64,000 bases of DNA, taken from Variovorax paradoxus (GTDB taxonomy: Bacteria; Pseudomonadota; Gammaproteobacteria; Burkholderiales; Burkholderiaceae_C). The notes under the pieces were generated by a model. The model searched no databases. It had not been told where the DNA came from and worked only from the letters and a program-made list of their open reading frames with translations. Positions 27,761-34,710 of the stretch are shown here, in pieces. The position numbers and the translations under genes are program-made. Within the stretch, counting starts at the first letter, position 1. Each line of letters opens with the position of its first letter. Where the stretch lies: positions 1 to 64,000 of the forward strand of contig NZ_JAGGNV010000066.1 of NCBI RefSeq assembly GCF_018614955.1, in the 5' to 3' direction.

Positions 27761-28740
27761 AACTCGAATTCGACTGGAAGCCGATGGCGCTGGTGCCGGT
27801 GATCGCGCTGATCGCGCTGCCCTTGACGGGTTCCGTCTCCACCTGGCTCACGCTCACCGTCGCCGGCCTTGCGATGGGCATGATCATCTTCATCATCGCC
27901 TCGGGCCTGACGCTCATCTTCGGCCTGATGGACGTGCTGAACTTCGGCCACGGCGTGTTCATCGCGCTCGGTGCCTTCGTGGCGAGCAGCGTGCTCGGCG
28001 GCATGAGCGACTGGACCGGCTCGCAGGAACTGTGGCGCAACCTGGTGGCCGTGTTCCCCGCGATGCTGGTCGCGATGACGGTGGCCGGCGCAGTCGGCCT
28101 GGCCTTCGAGCGCTTCATCGTGCGGCCGGTCTACGGCCAGCACCTGAAGCAGATCCTCATCACCATGGGCGGCCTGATCATCGGCGAAGAGCTGATCAAG
28201 GTGATCTGGGGCCCGGGCCAGCTCCCGCTGCCGCTGCCCGAAGCGCTGCGCGGCTCGCTGCTGGTGGGCGATGCGGCGATCAGCAAGTACCGCATCCTCG
28301 CGGTGGCGGTCGGCGTCTTCGTCTTCGGGCTGCTGGCATGGACGCTGGGCCGCACCAAGATCGGCTTGCTGATCCGCGCCGGCGTGCAGGACCGCGAGAT
28401 GGTCGAGTCGCTCGGCTACCGCATCGGGCGCCTGTTCGTCGGCGTGTTCGTGGTCGGCAGCGCGCTCGCGGGCCTGGGCGGCGTGATGTGGGGCCTGTTC
28501 CAGCAGAACCTGATTCCGCAGATGGGCGCGCAGGTCAACGTGCTGATCTTCATCGTGATCATCATCGGCGGCCTGGGTTCCACCACCGGCGCGCTGATCG
28601 GCGCCTTGCTGGTCGGCCTCATGACCAACTACACCGGCTTCCTGCTGCCGACGGCCACGCAGTTCGCGAGCATCGCGCTGATGGTGGCGGTGCTGCTGTG
28701 GCGGCCGCAGGGCGTGTACCCGGTGGCCAGCAGCCGTTGA
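27757..28740 (+). CDS. livH: ABC transporter permease, LivH type
   Basis: 327-aa inner-membrane permease with about eight spans. LivH hallmarks: ASGLTLIFGLMDVLNFGHGVFIALGAFV, FERFIVRPVYGQHLKQILITMGG, IIIGGLGSTTGALIGALLVGL. It is translationally coupled to livF (ATGA overlap). Confidence 0.92.
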   Translation: MKLEFDWKPMALVPVIALIALPLTGSVSTWLTLTVAGLAMGMIIFIIASGLTLIFGLMDVLNFGHGVFIALGAFVASSVLGGMSDWTGSQELWRNLVAVFPAMLVAMTVAGAVGLAFERFIVRPVYGQHLKQILITMGGLIIGEELIKVIWGPGQLPLPLPEALRGSLLVGDAAISKYRILAVAVGVFVFGLLAWTLGRTKIGLLIRAGVQDREMVESLGYRIGRLFVGVFVVGSALAGLGGVMWGLFQQNLIPQMGAQVNVLIFIVIIIGGLGSTTGALIGALLVGLMTNYTGFLLPTATQFASIALMVAVLLWRPQGVYPVASSR

Positions 28741-28771
28741 TCCTTCGACAAGCTCAGGACTCAGGACGATC
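28741..28771. repeat. Partial dispersed repeat in the livH-livM gap
   Basis: The 41-bp gap between the permease genes starts with TCCTTCGACAAGCTCAGGAC followed by an echo CTCAGGAC and GATCGGA. This matches a short repeat core (TTCGACAAGCTCAGG, translated on the other strand as LSPELVEG) that is scattered in many proteobacterial genomes. Only one arm is present here. Confidence 0.45.
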
Positions 28772-28781
28772 GGATTCATTC

Positions 28782-29846
28782 ATGCTTGCTCGCCTTCTTT
28801 CCAACGACATGCCGCGCAGCCGCGTGCTCGCGGTGCTGCTGGTCGCACTGGTGCTCGGCCTGGCCTTCGCGCCCTTTATCTTCCCGGGCGTCAAGGCACT
28901 GAGCGTCGCGGCCAAGGTGCTGGTGTTCATCGTGCTGGTTGCGAGCTTCGACCTGCTCTTGGGCTACACCGGCATCGTGAGCTTCGCGCACACGATGTTC
29001 TTCGGCATCGGCGCCTACGGCATCGCGATCTCGGCGACGCGGCTCGGGCCCGGCTGGGGCACCGTGCTGCTCGGGCTGGGCGCGGCGCTCGCGGTTTCGC
29101 TGGTGCTGTCGCTCGCGATCGGCCTGTTCTCGCTGCGGGTGCGCGCGATCTTCTTCGCGATGATCACGCTCGCGGTGGCCTCGGCCTTCCAGACGCTGGC
29201 TTCGCAGCTGTCGGACTTTACCGGCGGCGAGGACGGCCTGACCTTCAAGCTGCCCGAGTTGATCTCGCCGAGCTTCGAGTTCGCTGAAGAACCTTTCCTC
29301 GGCGTCTCGCTCGACGGCCGTCTTCTTTGCTACTACCTGCTTTTCGTGACCGCGGTTGCGCTGGTGCTGGCGCTGCTGCGCATCGTGAACTCGCCTTTCG
29401 GCCGCGTGCTGCAGGCGATTCGCGAGAACGAGTTCCGCGCCGAGGCGATCGGCTACCGCGTGGTGGTCTACCGCACGACGGCCTCGGTGCTGTCGGCCCT
29501 GTTCGCGACGCTGGCCGGCGCCATGCTCGCGATCTGGCTGCGCTACAACGGACCCGACACCTCGCTCAGCTTCGAGATCATGGTCGACGTGCTGCTCATC
29601 GTCGTGATCGGCGGCATGGGCACGCTCTACGGCGCGGCCGTGGGCGCGGTGCTCTTCGTGGTCGCGCAGAGCTACCTGCAGGACCTGCTGCGCATCGGCA
29701 GCGAGGCCGCGAGCGGTGCGCCGTGGCTGGCGGCCCTGCTGTCGCCCGATCGCTGGCTGCTGTGGCTGGGCGTGCTCTTTGTGCTCTCGGTCTACTACTT
29801 TCCGACCGGCATCGTAGGCCGGCTTCGCGCGAGGGCACTCCGATGA
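28782..29846 (+). CDS. livM: ABC transporter permease, LivM type
   Basis: 354-aa inner-membrane permease: SFDLLLGYTGIVSFAHTMFFGIGAYG, FFAMITLAVASAFQTLASQ..TGGEDGL, and VIGGMGTLYGAAVGAVLFV are LivM signatures. ATG at 28782 gives the usual N terminus; the frame stays open upstream only as overlap of livH. Its stop overlaps the hydrolase start (ATGA). Confidence 0.92.
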   Translation: MLARLLSNDMPRSRVLAVLLVALVLGLAFAPFIFPGVKALSVAAKVLVFIVLVASFDLLLGYTGIVSFAHTMFFGIGAYGIAISATRLGPGWGTVLLGLGAALAVSLVLSLAIGLFSLRVRAIFFAMITLAVASAFQTLASQLSDFTGGEDGLTFKLPELISPSFEFAEEPFLGVSLDGRLLCYYLLFVTAVALVLALLRIVNSPFGRVLQAIRENEFRAEAIGYRVVVYRTTASVLSALFATLAGAMLAIWLRYNGPDTSLSFEIMVDVLLIVVIGGMGTLYGAAVGAVLFVVAQSYLQDLLRIGSEAASGAPWLAALLSPDRWLLWLGVLFVLSVYYFPTGIVGRLRARALR

Positions 29847-30718
29847 ACGCTCCGACCTCGAACTACCTGCAAATCGCCGGCCGCGAGATCCATTGGATGG
29901 ATTGGGGCGAGCAGGGCGGTCCCGTGGTGATCGCATGGCACGGCCTCGCCCGCACCGCCCGCGACATGGACGAACTGGCCGCGCACTTCGCCGAACGCGG
30001 CTTCCGCGTGATCTGCCCCGACACCATCGGCCGCGGCCTGAGCCAGTGGAGCCCGATGCCGGACGACGAATACCAGCTGTCTTTCTATGCGCGGGTGGGG
30101 ACGGGCCTGTGCGACGCGCTCTCGCTCGAGCGCGTGCACTGGGTCGGCACCTCGATGGGCGGCGCCATCGGCATGGTCTGCGCCGGCGGCCTGCTGGAGC
30201 CGCGCATGAAGCCGCGCATCGCGAGCCTGGTGCTCAACGACAACGCGCCGCAGATCGCGCAGGCCGCGGTCGAACGCATCCGTTCCTACGCGGGCCAGCC
30301 GCCGGCCTTCGACACCGTGGCCGAGCTCGAGGCTTTCTTCCGCACGGTCTACAAGCCCTACGGCTGGCTCAGTGACGCGCAATGGCGCCGGCTCACCGAG
30401 ACTTCTACGCGGCGGCTGCCCGACGGCCGCGTGACGCCGCACTACGACCCGGCGATGGTTCGGCAGTTCGTTGCCCATCCGGAGGACTACCTGCTCTGGT
30501 CGCACTACGACGCGATCGAAGTGCCGGTGCTGTGCCTGCGCGGCGCGGAGTCGGACCTGGTGCTGCCCGCCACGCTGGACGAGATGCGGCGCCGCGGACC
30601 CGGCGCGGCGGGGCGCCTGCAGATCATCGAAGTGCGGGGCTGCGGCCACGCGCCGGCGCTCAACGTGCCCGAACATCTGGTGCCGATCGAGGCCTTTGTG
30701 CGCGCCGCCGGCACGTAG
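29843..30718 (+). CDS. Alpha/beta hydrolase encoded in the ABC transporter operon
   Basis: 291-aa cytoplasmic hydrolase: WHGLARTARDMDELA oxyanion region, nucleophile elbow VGTSMGGAIG (Ser of GTSMGG), acid segment LCLRGAESDLVLP and catalytic His in GCGHAPAL. It is coupled to livM by a 4-bp overlap, so it is probably made with the transporter and may hydrolyse the imported compound. Substrate unknown (ester, lactone or amide). Confidence 0.88.
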   Translation: MNAPTSNYLQIAGREIHWMDWGEQGGPVVIAWHGLARTARDMDELAAHFAERGFRVICPDTIGRGLSQWSPMPDDEYQLSFYARVGTGLCDALSLERVHWVGTSMGGAIGMVCAGGLLEPRMKPRIASLVLNDNAPQIAQAAVERIRSYAGQPPAFDTVAELEAFFRTVYKPYGWLSDAQWRRLTETSTRRLPDGRVTPHYDPAMVRQFVAHPEDYLLWSHYDAIEVPVLCLRGAESDLVLPATLDEMRRRGPGAAGRLQIIEVRGCGHAPALNVPEHLVPIEAFVRAAGT

Positions 30719-30764
30719 TTGGCGCAATGGCCACAATCGGCCGCTGCATCAATCCGGAGCTTTC

Positions 30765-31271
30765 ATGGCGCTTTCCCTCTACGACATCTCGATCCCGGTG
30801 TTCATCCGCGGACTCGGCCAACTTTCGCATCTGCTGGACAAGGGACTCGCGCATGCGCAAGTCACCGGCATCGACCCGGCGACGCTCGTCGATGCGCGGC
30901 TGGCACCTGACATGCTGACGCTGGCCGGACAAATCCAGCGCGCCAGCGACGCCTCCAAGCTCGGCGCCGCGCGGCTGGCCGCCATCACCGCGCCTAGCTT
31001 TCCCGATACCGAGAAGACCTGGGACGAATTGCAGGCGCGTATCGCCAAGACGATCGACTTTCTGAGCAGCGTCGATCGCGCCCAGATCGACGGCTTCGAG
31101 GAACGGTCCGTCTCGATGAAGGTCGGCAGCAACGAGCTGGAGTTCACCAGCCAGCGCTACCTGCTTCAGTTCGCGCTGCCCAACTTCTTCTTTCACGTGA
31201 CCACGGCCTACGACGTGCTGCGGCACAGCGGCGTGCCGATCGGCAAGCGCGACTACCTGGGTCGCTACTAA
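30765..31271 (+). CDS. DUF1993 family protein
   Basis: 168-aa cytoplasmic protein that opens with MALSLYDISIPVFIRGLGQLSHLLDKG and ends with QRYLLQFALPNFFFHVTTAYDVLRHSGVPIGKRDYLG, the conserved termini of DUF1993. It belongs to the DinB-like helical bundle group; no enzymatic role is known to me. GGAG precedes the ATG at 30765. It sits alone, 46 bp after the hydrolase gene. Confidence 0.85.
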   Translation: MALSLYDISIPVFIRGLGQLSHLLDKGLAHAQVTGIDPATLVDARLAPDMLTLAGQIQRASDASKLGAARLAAITAPSFPDTEKTWDELQARIAKTIDFLSSVDRAQIDGFEERSVSMKVGSNELEFTSQRYLLQFALPNFFFHVTTAYDVLRHSGVPIGKRDYLGRY

Positions 31272-31338
31272 GAAGCACTACCCGCACCCCATGCTTCATG
31301 CCCCGGGGTCGGGCCCGCCCGATGAACAACTACTGAGC

Positions 31339-32370
31339 TCAGGCCGAGCGCGTCGGCCAGCCGCTCAAGTGGCGTTCCGCGATCGCGGCGAGCGCAGTGA
31401 TCCAGGCGTTGCTGTCGTTGAGGCAGGGGATGTAGTGGAACGCCTTCCCGCCCGCGTGCAAGAAGGCCTCGCGGCCTTCCATCGCGATCTCTTCGAGAGT
31501 CTCCAGGCAGTCGGCCGGGAAGCCGGGGCACATCACGTCGACACGCGCCACGCCCGCCGCGCCCATCTCGCGCAGGCTCGGCTCGGTGTAGGGTTCGAGC
31601 CATTTCGCGCGGCCGAAGCGCGACTGGAAAGTGACGCGGTATTGCGAAGGCGCAAGCTGCAGCCGCTCGGCCAGGAGGCGGGCGGTCGCAAGGCATTGCG
31701 CCTGGTACGGATCGCCCTGGCGGATGTTGCGTTCCGGAATGCCGTGGAAGCTCATCACCAACTGGTCGGGCCGGCCATGGTCCTTCCAGTAGCGCATCGC
31801 GCTCTGGGCCAGCGCCTCGATGTAGAGCGGCTCGTCGTGGTACTGGTTGACGAAGCGGAACTCCGGCAGGCGGCGCACGCGTGCGCTCCACGCATTGACG
31901 GCATCGATCACGCTCGCCGTGGTGGTGGCCGAGTACTGGGGATAGGCCTGCAGCACCAGCACGCGGGTCGCGCCTTCGGCCTTGAGCGCATCGAGCTGCG
32001 CGGCGATCGAAGGGCTGCCGTAGCGCATGGCCTCGCGCACCGTCACGCGGTGGCCGCGCTCGCCGAGCCAGCCGGCCAGCAGCTTCGCCTGCTTCTGCGT
32101 CCAGACCTTGAGCGGCGAGCCTTCGGGCGTCCAGATGCTGGCGTACTTGGCGGCCGACTTGGGCGGCCGCGTGCGCAGGATGATGCCGTGCAGGATCAGC
32201 GCCCACAGGGCCCGCGGAATCTCGACGACGCGCGGGTCGCCGAGGAAGTCGGCGAGGTAGGGACGCACCGCGGCGGCGGTGGGCTCGTCGGGCGAGCCGA
32301 GGTTGCACCAGAGCACGGCGGTGCGCTCCTGGTTCGTTTCGACGGCAGGAGCTTCGGGGCGAAAAGGCAT
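31339..32370 (-). CDS. hemH: Ferrochelatase
   Basis: 343-aa enzyme that inserts Fe2+ into protoporphyrin IX in the last step of haem synthesis. Seen: VLWCNLGSPDEP start, QAYPQYSATTTAS, catalytic His209 in MSFHGIPERN, and CPGFPADCLETLEEI near the C terminus carrying the second metal-side acid. Usual length. It is divergent from the HAD gene with only 15 bp between start codons. Confidence 0.95.
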   Translation of the reverse strand: MPFRPEAPAVETNQERTAVLWCNLGSPDEPTAAAVRPYLADFLGDPRVVEIPRALWALILHGIILRTRPPKSAAKYASIWTPEGSPLKVWTQKQAKLLAGWLGERGHRVTVREAMRYGSPSIAAQLDALKAEGATRVLVLQAYPQYSATTTASVIDAVNAWSARVRRLPEFRFVNQYHDEPLYIEALAQSAMRYWKDHGRPDQLVMSFHGIPERNIRQGDPYQAQCLATARLLAERLQLAPSQYRVTFQSRFGRAKWLEPYTEPSLREMGAAGVARVDVMCPGFPADCLETLEEIAMEGREAFLHAGGKAFHYIPCLNDSNAWITALAAIAERHLSGWPTRSA

Positions 32371-32385
32371 GCGCTATTCTCGGTC

Positions 32386-33111
32386 ATGGCCTTCGCGACC
32401 CCCGACTCCCTGACCCTCGACGTGAAGCGCATCGCCGCGATTTCGCTCGACCTCGACGACACGCTCTGGCCGATCTGGCCCACCATCGAACGCGCCGAGC
32501 GCGTGCTCTACGAATGGCTGGTGCGCGAGGCGCCGAAGACTGCGAACCTGCTGGTGACGCCCGGCGTTTTGCGCGAACTGCGCGAGGCCACGGCCAAGGA
32601 GCGTTCCGATCTCGCGCACGACCTGAGCGCCCTGCGGCGCGAGTCGATACGCACGGCGCTCAGGCGCGCGGGCGAAGACCCAGCGCTGGCCGATCCGGCC
32701 TTCGAGGTCTTCTTCGCCGAACGCCAGCGCGTGACGCTCTACGACGACGCCTTGCCCGCGCTCAAGTGGCTCAGCGAACGCTATCCGCTGGTGGCCGTTT
32801 CCAACGGCAATGCCGATGTCCATCTGGCCGGTGTCGGGCGCTGGTTCCGTACTGCCTTCAACGCACGCGAGTTCGGCAGCGGCAAGCCGCATGCGCCGAT
32901 CTTCCGCGCCGCCGCGGCATCGGTCGGCCTGCTGCCCAAGGACGTGCTGCACGTCGGCGACGATGCGGCGCTCGACGTGGTGGGTGCGCTCGATGCCGGC
33001 ATGCAGGCCGCCTGGCTGGTGCGCGACGAGCGGCCCTGGGAGCACGGCGCGCGGCCGCAGCTGATCGTGCCGAATTTGCACGCGCTGTGCATGGCGCTGG
33101 ACGCGGGCTAG
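32386..33111 (+). CDS. HAD-superfamily phosphatase (YigB-like)
   Basis: 241-aa HAD hydrolase: motif I SLDLDDTLWPIWP (nucleophile first Asp), cap domain, motif II VAVSNGNAD, Lys in SGKPHAPIFRAA, motif IV HVGDDAALDVVGALDAG. WPIWPTI after motif I is typical of the YigB group acting on FMN or pyrimidine nucleotides. Its stop overlaps that of the convergent 160-aa secreted protein by 4 bp. Confidence 0.88.
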   Translation: MAFATPDSLTLDVKRIAAISLDLDDTLWPIWPTIERAERVLYEWLVREAPKTANLLVTPGVLRELREATAKERSDLAHDLSALRRESIRTALRRAGEDPALADPAFEVFFAERQRVTLYDDALPALKWLSERYPLVAVSNGNADVHLAGVGRWFRTAFNAREFGSGKPHAPIFRAAAASVGLLPKDVLHVGDDAALDVVGALDAGMQAAWLVRDERPWEHGARPQLIVPNLHALCMALDAG

Positions 33112-33590
33112 CGCGGCGCGGCCGAACGGGTCAGCGCCTCGTTCAGCGTGTTCTGGATGTTGAGGTTCTTGATCATGCCCATCGCGTTGCTGCGGGCATC
33201 GATCACGGTCTGGTTCACGATGTGCTGGTTGTTCAGCGTGTTCTGGATGATGGTGCCTGCGCCCGTCGACACGACGTCCGGAGCGACGCTGTTGCCCGGC
33301 CCGGTCTGCACCAGGTTCAGCGCCGTCATCTGCTGGTTGAGCTGCGCGGCCTGGGCCGGCGTCAGCTCGGACAGCCGGCCGAAGTTGAGCGTGGTCTGAG
33401 TGACCAGGTCGCCGTTGATGTAGACGGCACGCGTGATGCCGAAGCTGACCAGGAGGCCGCCCCCCACGTCGAAGCCGCCGCGCAGGCCGTCGAGCGTCCG
33501 GTTGCTCACGGCCTCCCACACCGCGTCGGCCCGCGCCGGCAGGCACAGGGCCAGGCCGAGCAGGACGCAGAGCAGGCGGGCGGTGCGCAT
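33108..33590 (-). CDS. Small secreted protein of the fibre locus with a double-glycine-like motif
   Basis: 160-aa protein, last gene of the minus-strand arm. Signal peptide residues 1-21 (ARA|D). Residues 28-39 (V...L..LRGG) match the double-glycine leader pattern, with hydrophobic residues at -12, -7 and -4 from Gly39. The C-terminal half has IIQNTLNNQHIVNQTVI (114-130) and a second IQNT at 145, echoing the 115-aa protein of the same locus. ATG at 33590 overlaps the stop of the C39 peptidase gene, so expression is coupled. It could be a minor fibre subunit or a peptidase substrate. No named family recognised. Confidence 0.75.
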   Translation of the reverse strand: MRTARLLCVLLGLALCLPARADAVWEAVSNRTLDGLRGGFDVGGGLLVSFGITRAVYINGDLVTQTTLNFGRLSELTPAQAAQLNQQMTALNLVQTGPGNSVAPDVVSTGAGTIIQNTLNNQHIVNQTVIDARSNAMGMIKNLNIQNTLNEALTRSAAPR

Positions 33591-34270
33591 CAGAACTCTC
33601 CCGGTCCCAGCTTGGGCAGGGTGATGTGGGAGAGGCCCTCCCGGCTGACGCCGCCGCCCAGCGGTGCGCGCGGCGCCACGCGCCAATCGGCCGCCAGGTT
33701 GAAGCGGGCCGACTCCATGCGGTTGTGAACCACGAACAGCAGGTTGTTCTTCCAGATGGCCTCGAAGGTCTTGCGCGGCAGCGCGCGCGTGCCTTGCGCC
33801 GGGTCGCCGATCAGCACCCGGTCGGCCTGCACGCCCTTGACCACCACGAAATGGTGATAGCCGTTCTCGTTGATCAGCACGATGGCGGGAACGCGGGCCT
33901 CGTTGAGCTTGTCCAGCGGCTGTTCGAAGCCATCGGCCTCGAAGCCGTGCGCCGCCAGGTAGCGCTTCATGTCGAGCAGCGAGAAGCCTTCGGTGTGGAT
34001 CTTCTTCTTGTCGCCGCGGGCGTACATCTCCTCGAACACCATCTGTTCAGTGACCGGGTAGCCGTAGTGATGCGTGAGCAGCGTGGCGAGCGCCGCCGAG
34101 CCGCAGCTGAAGTCGTACTTCTGCAGCAGCGTGCCGGCCAGGCGCGCCTGCCGCATGCTGACGACCGGCATGATCACGTCGCCCGTGCCCATGGACGGCA
34201 GGTGCGCCAGCTGGCCCGGCGCTGCGCTGGCCGCTGCGACCAGCGAGATGAAGAGCAACAGGCCGCGCAT
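33590..34270 (-). CDS. Secreted C39-family cysteine peptidase (FapD-like)
   Basis: 226-aa peptidase with a Sec signal (LLLFISLVAAASAA). C39 triad visible: Gln50 and Cys56 in QKYDFSCGSAAL, His140 in GYHHFVVVKG, Asp156 in IGDP. Unlike bacteriocin exporters it has no ABC transporter part; a stand-alone exported C39 enzyme next to an outer-membrane barrel with a coiled coil is the arrangement of FapD in Pseudomonas fap operons. Its likely job is to cut partner proteins in the periplasm. It follows the 115-aa gene after 10 bp and overlaps the 160-aa gene. Confidence 0.88.
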   Translation of the reverse strand: MRGLLLFISLVAAASAAPGQLAHLPSMGTGDVIMPVVSMRQARLAGTLLQKYDFSCGSAALATLLTHHYGYPVTEQMVFEEMYARGDKKKIHTEGFSLLDMKRYLAAHGFEADGFEQPLDKLNEARVPAIVLINENGYHHFVVVKGVQADRVLIGDPAQGTRALPRKTFEAIWKNNLLFVVHNRMESARFNLAADWRVAPRAPLGGGVSREGLSHITLPKLGPGEF

Positions 34271-34280
34271 GGCGCCCCCG

Positions 34281-34628
34281 TCAGTTCATCTGCAGGTGAA
34301 GGATCACGGCGTTCTGGATCAGCACGTTCGCGCCGGTGTTCTGGATCACGACCGGCAGGCCGCTCATGTTGGCGAAGGAGCCCGAGCTGATGGCATTGCT
34401 GCCCGTGTTGACGTTGCGGGCCGTGTTGTCGGCCGTGGTGCCGCTCAGCTCCATGTCGTTGCGCACCAGCTGATTGCCGCCGCGTTGACTGGCCAGCACC
34501 GCCGAGTCGACGGGATTGGAGAAGGCCATCGTGCCACCCGGCACTACCGATGTTTGCGCGGTGGCGCCCTGCGCCAGCATGAACACCGCGACCAGGCCGA
34601 CGGAGCCGAAGAGTGCGATCGATCTCAT
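34281..34628 (-). CDS. Small secreted fibre-locus protein with an IQNTGAN motif
   Basis: 115-aa protein. Signal peptide to Ala24 (GATA|QT). Residues 40-51 (V....L...RGG) are a partial double-glycine-like motif. The C-terminal third is an Asn/Gly/Val-rich stretch: NTGSNAISSGSFANMSG, then VVIQNTGANVLIQNAVI (93-109), which looks beta-forming and matches the pattern in the 160-aa protein and the end of the Gly-rich protein. Plausibly a minor fibre subunit or nucleator. Start at 34628 gives the signal peptide. It is separated from the Gly-rich gene by a strong hairpin. Confidence 0.75.
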   Translation of the reverse strand: MRSIALFGSVGLVAVFMLAQGATAQTSVVPGGTMAFSNPVDSAVLASQRGGNQLVRNDMELSGTTADNTARNVNTGSNAISSGSFANMSGLPVVIQNTGANVLIQNAVILHLQMN

Positions 34629-34654
34629 GTGTCTCTCCGGTGAGCGAGCCGGCA

Positions 34655-34693
34655 TCGCCGCGCGGCCTGCATGCGCTGCAGGCCGCGCGGCGA
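34655..34693 (-). promoter_or_regulatory. Perfect 17-bp intercistronic hairpin downstream of the fibre gene
   Basis: Arms 34655-34671 and 34677-34693 are exact reverse complements (GC-rich, starting TCGCCGCGCGG) with a 5-base loop TGCGC. It starts 17 bp after the stop of the Gly-rich gene and ends 26 bp before the next start. No U-tract follows, so it is more likely an RNA stabiliser or processing element (as in operons that make much subunit and little export machinery) than a simple terminator. Confidence 0.65.
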
Positions 34694-34710
34694 GTGCGAG
34701 CTCTAGGGGC

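Noticed and set aside
34655..34693. Hairpin considered as an intrinsic terminator
   Set aside because: No U-tract follows and the downstream genes are functionally linked to the upstream one; better read as a processing or stabilising element.
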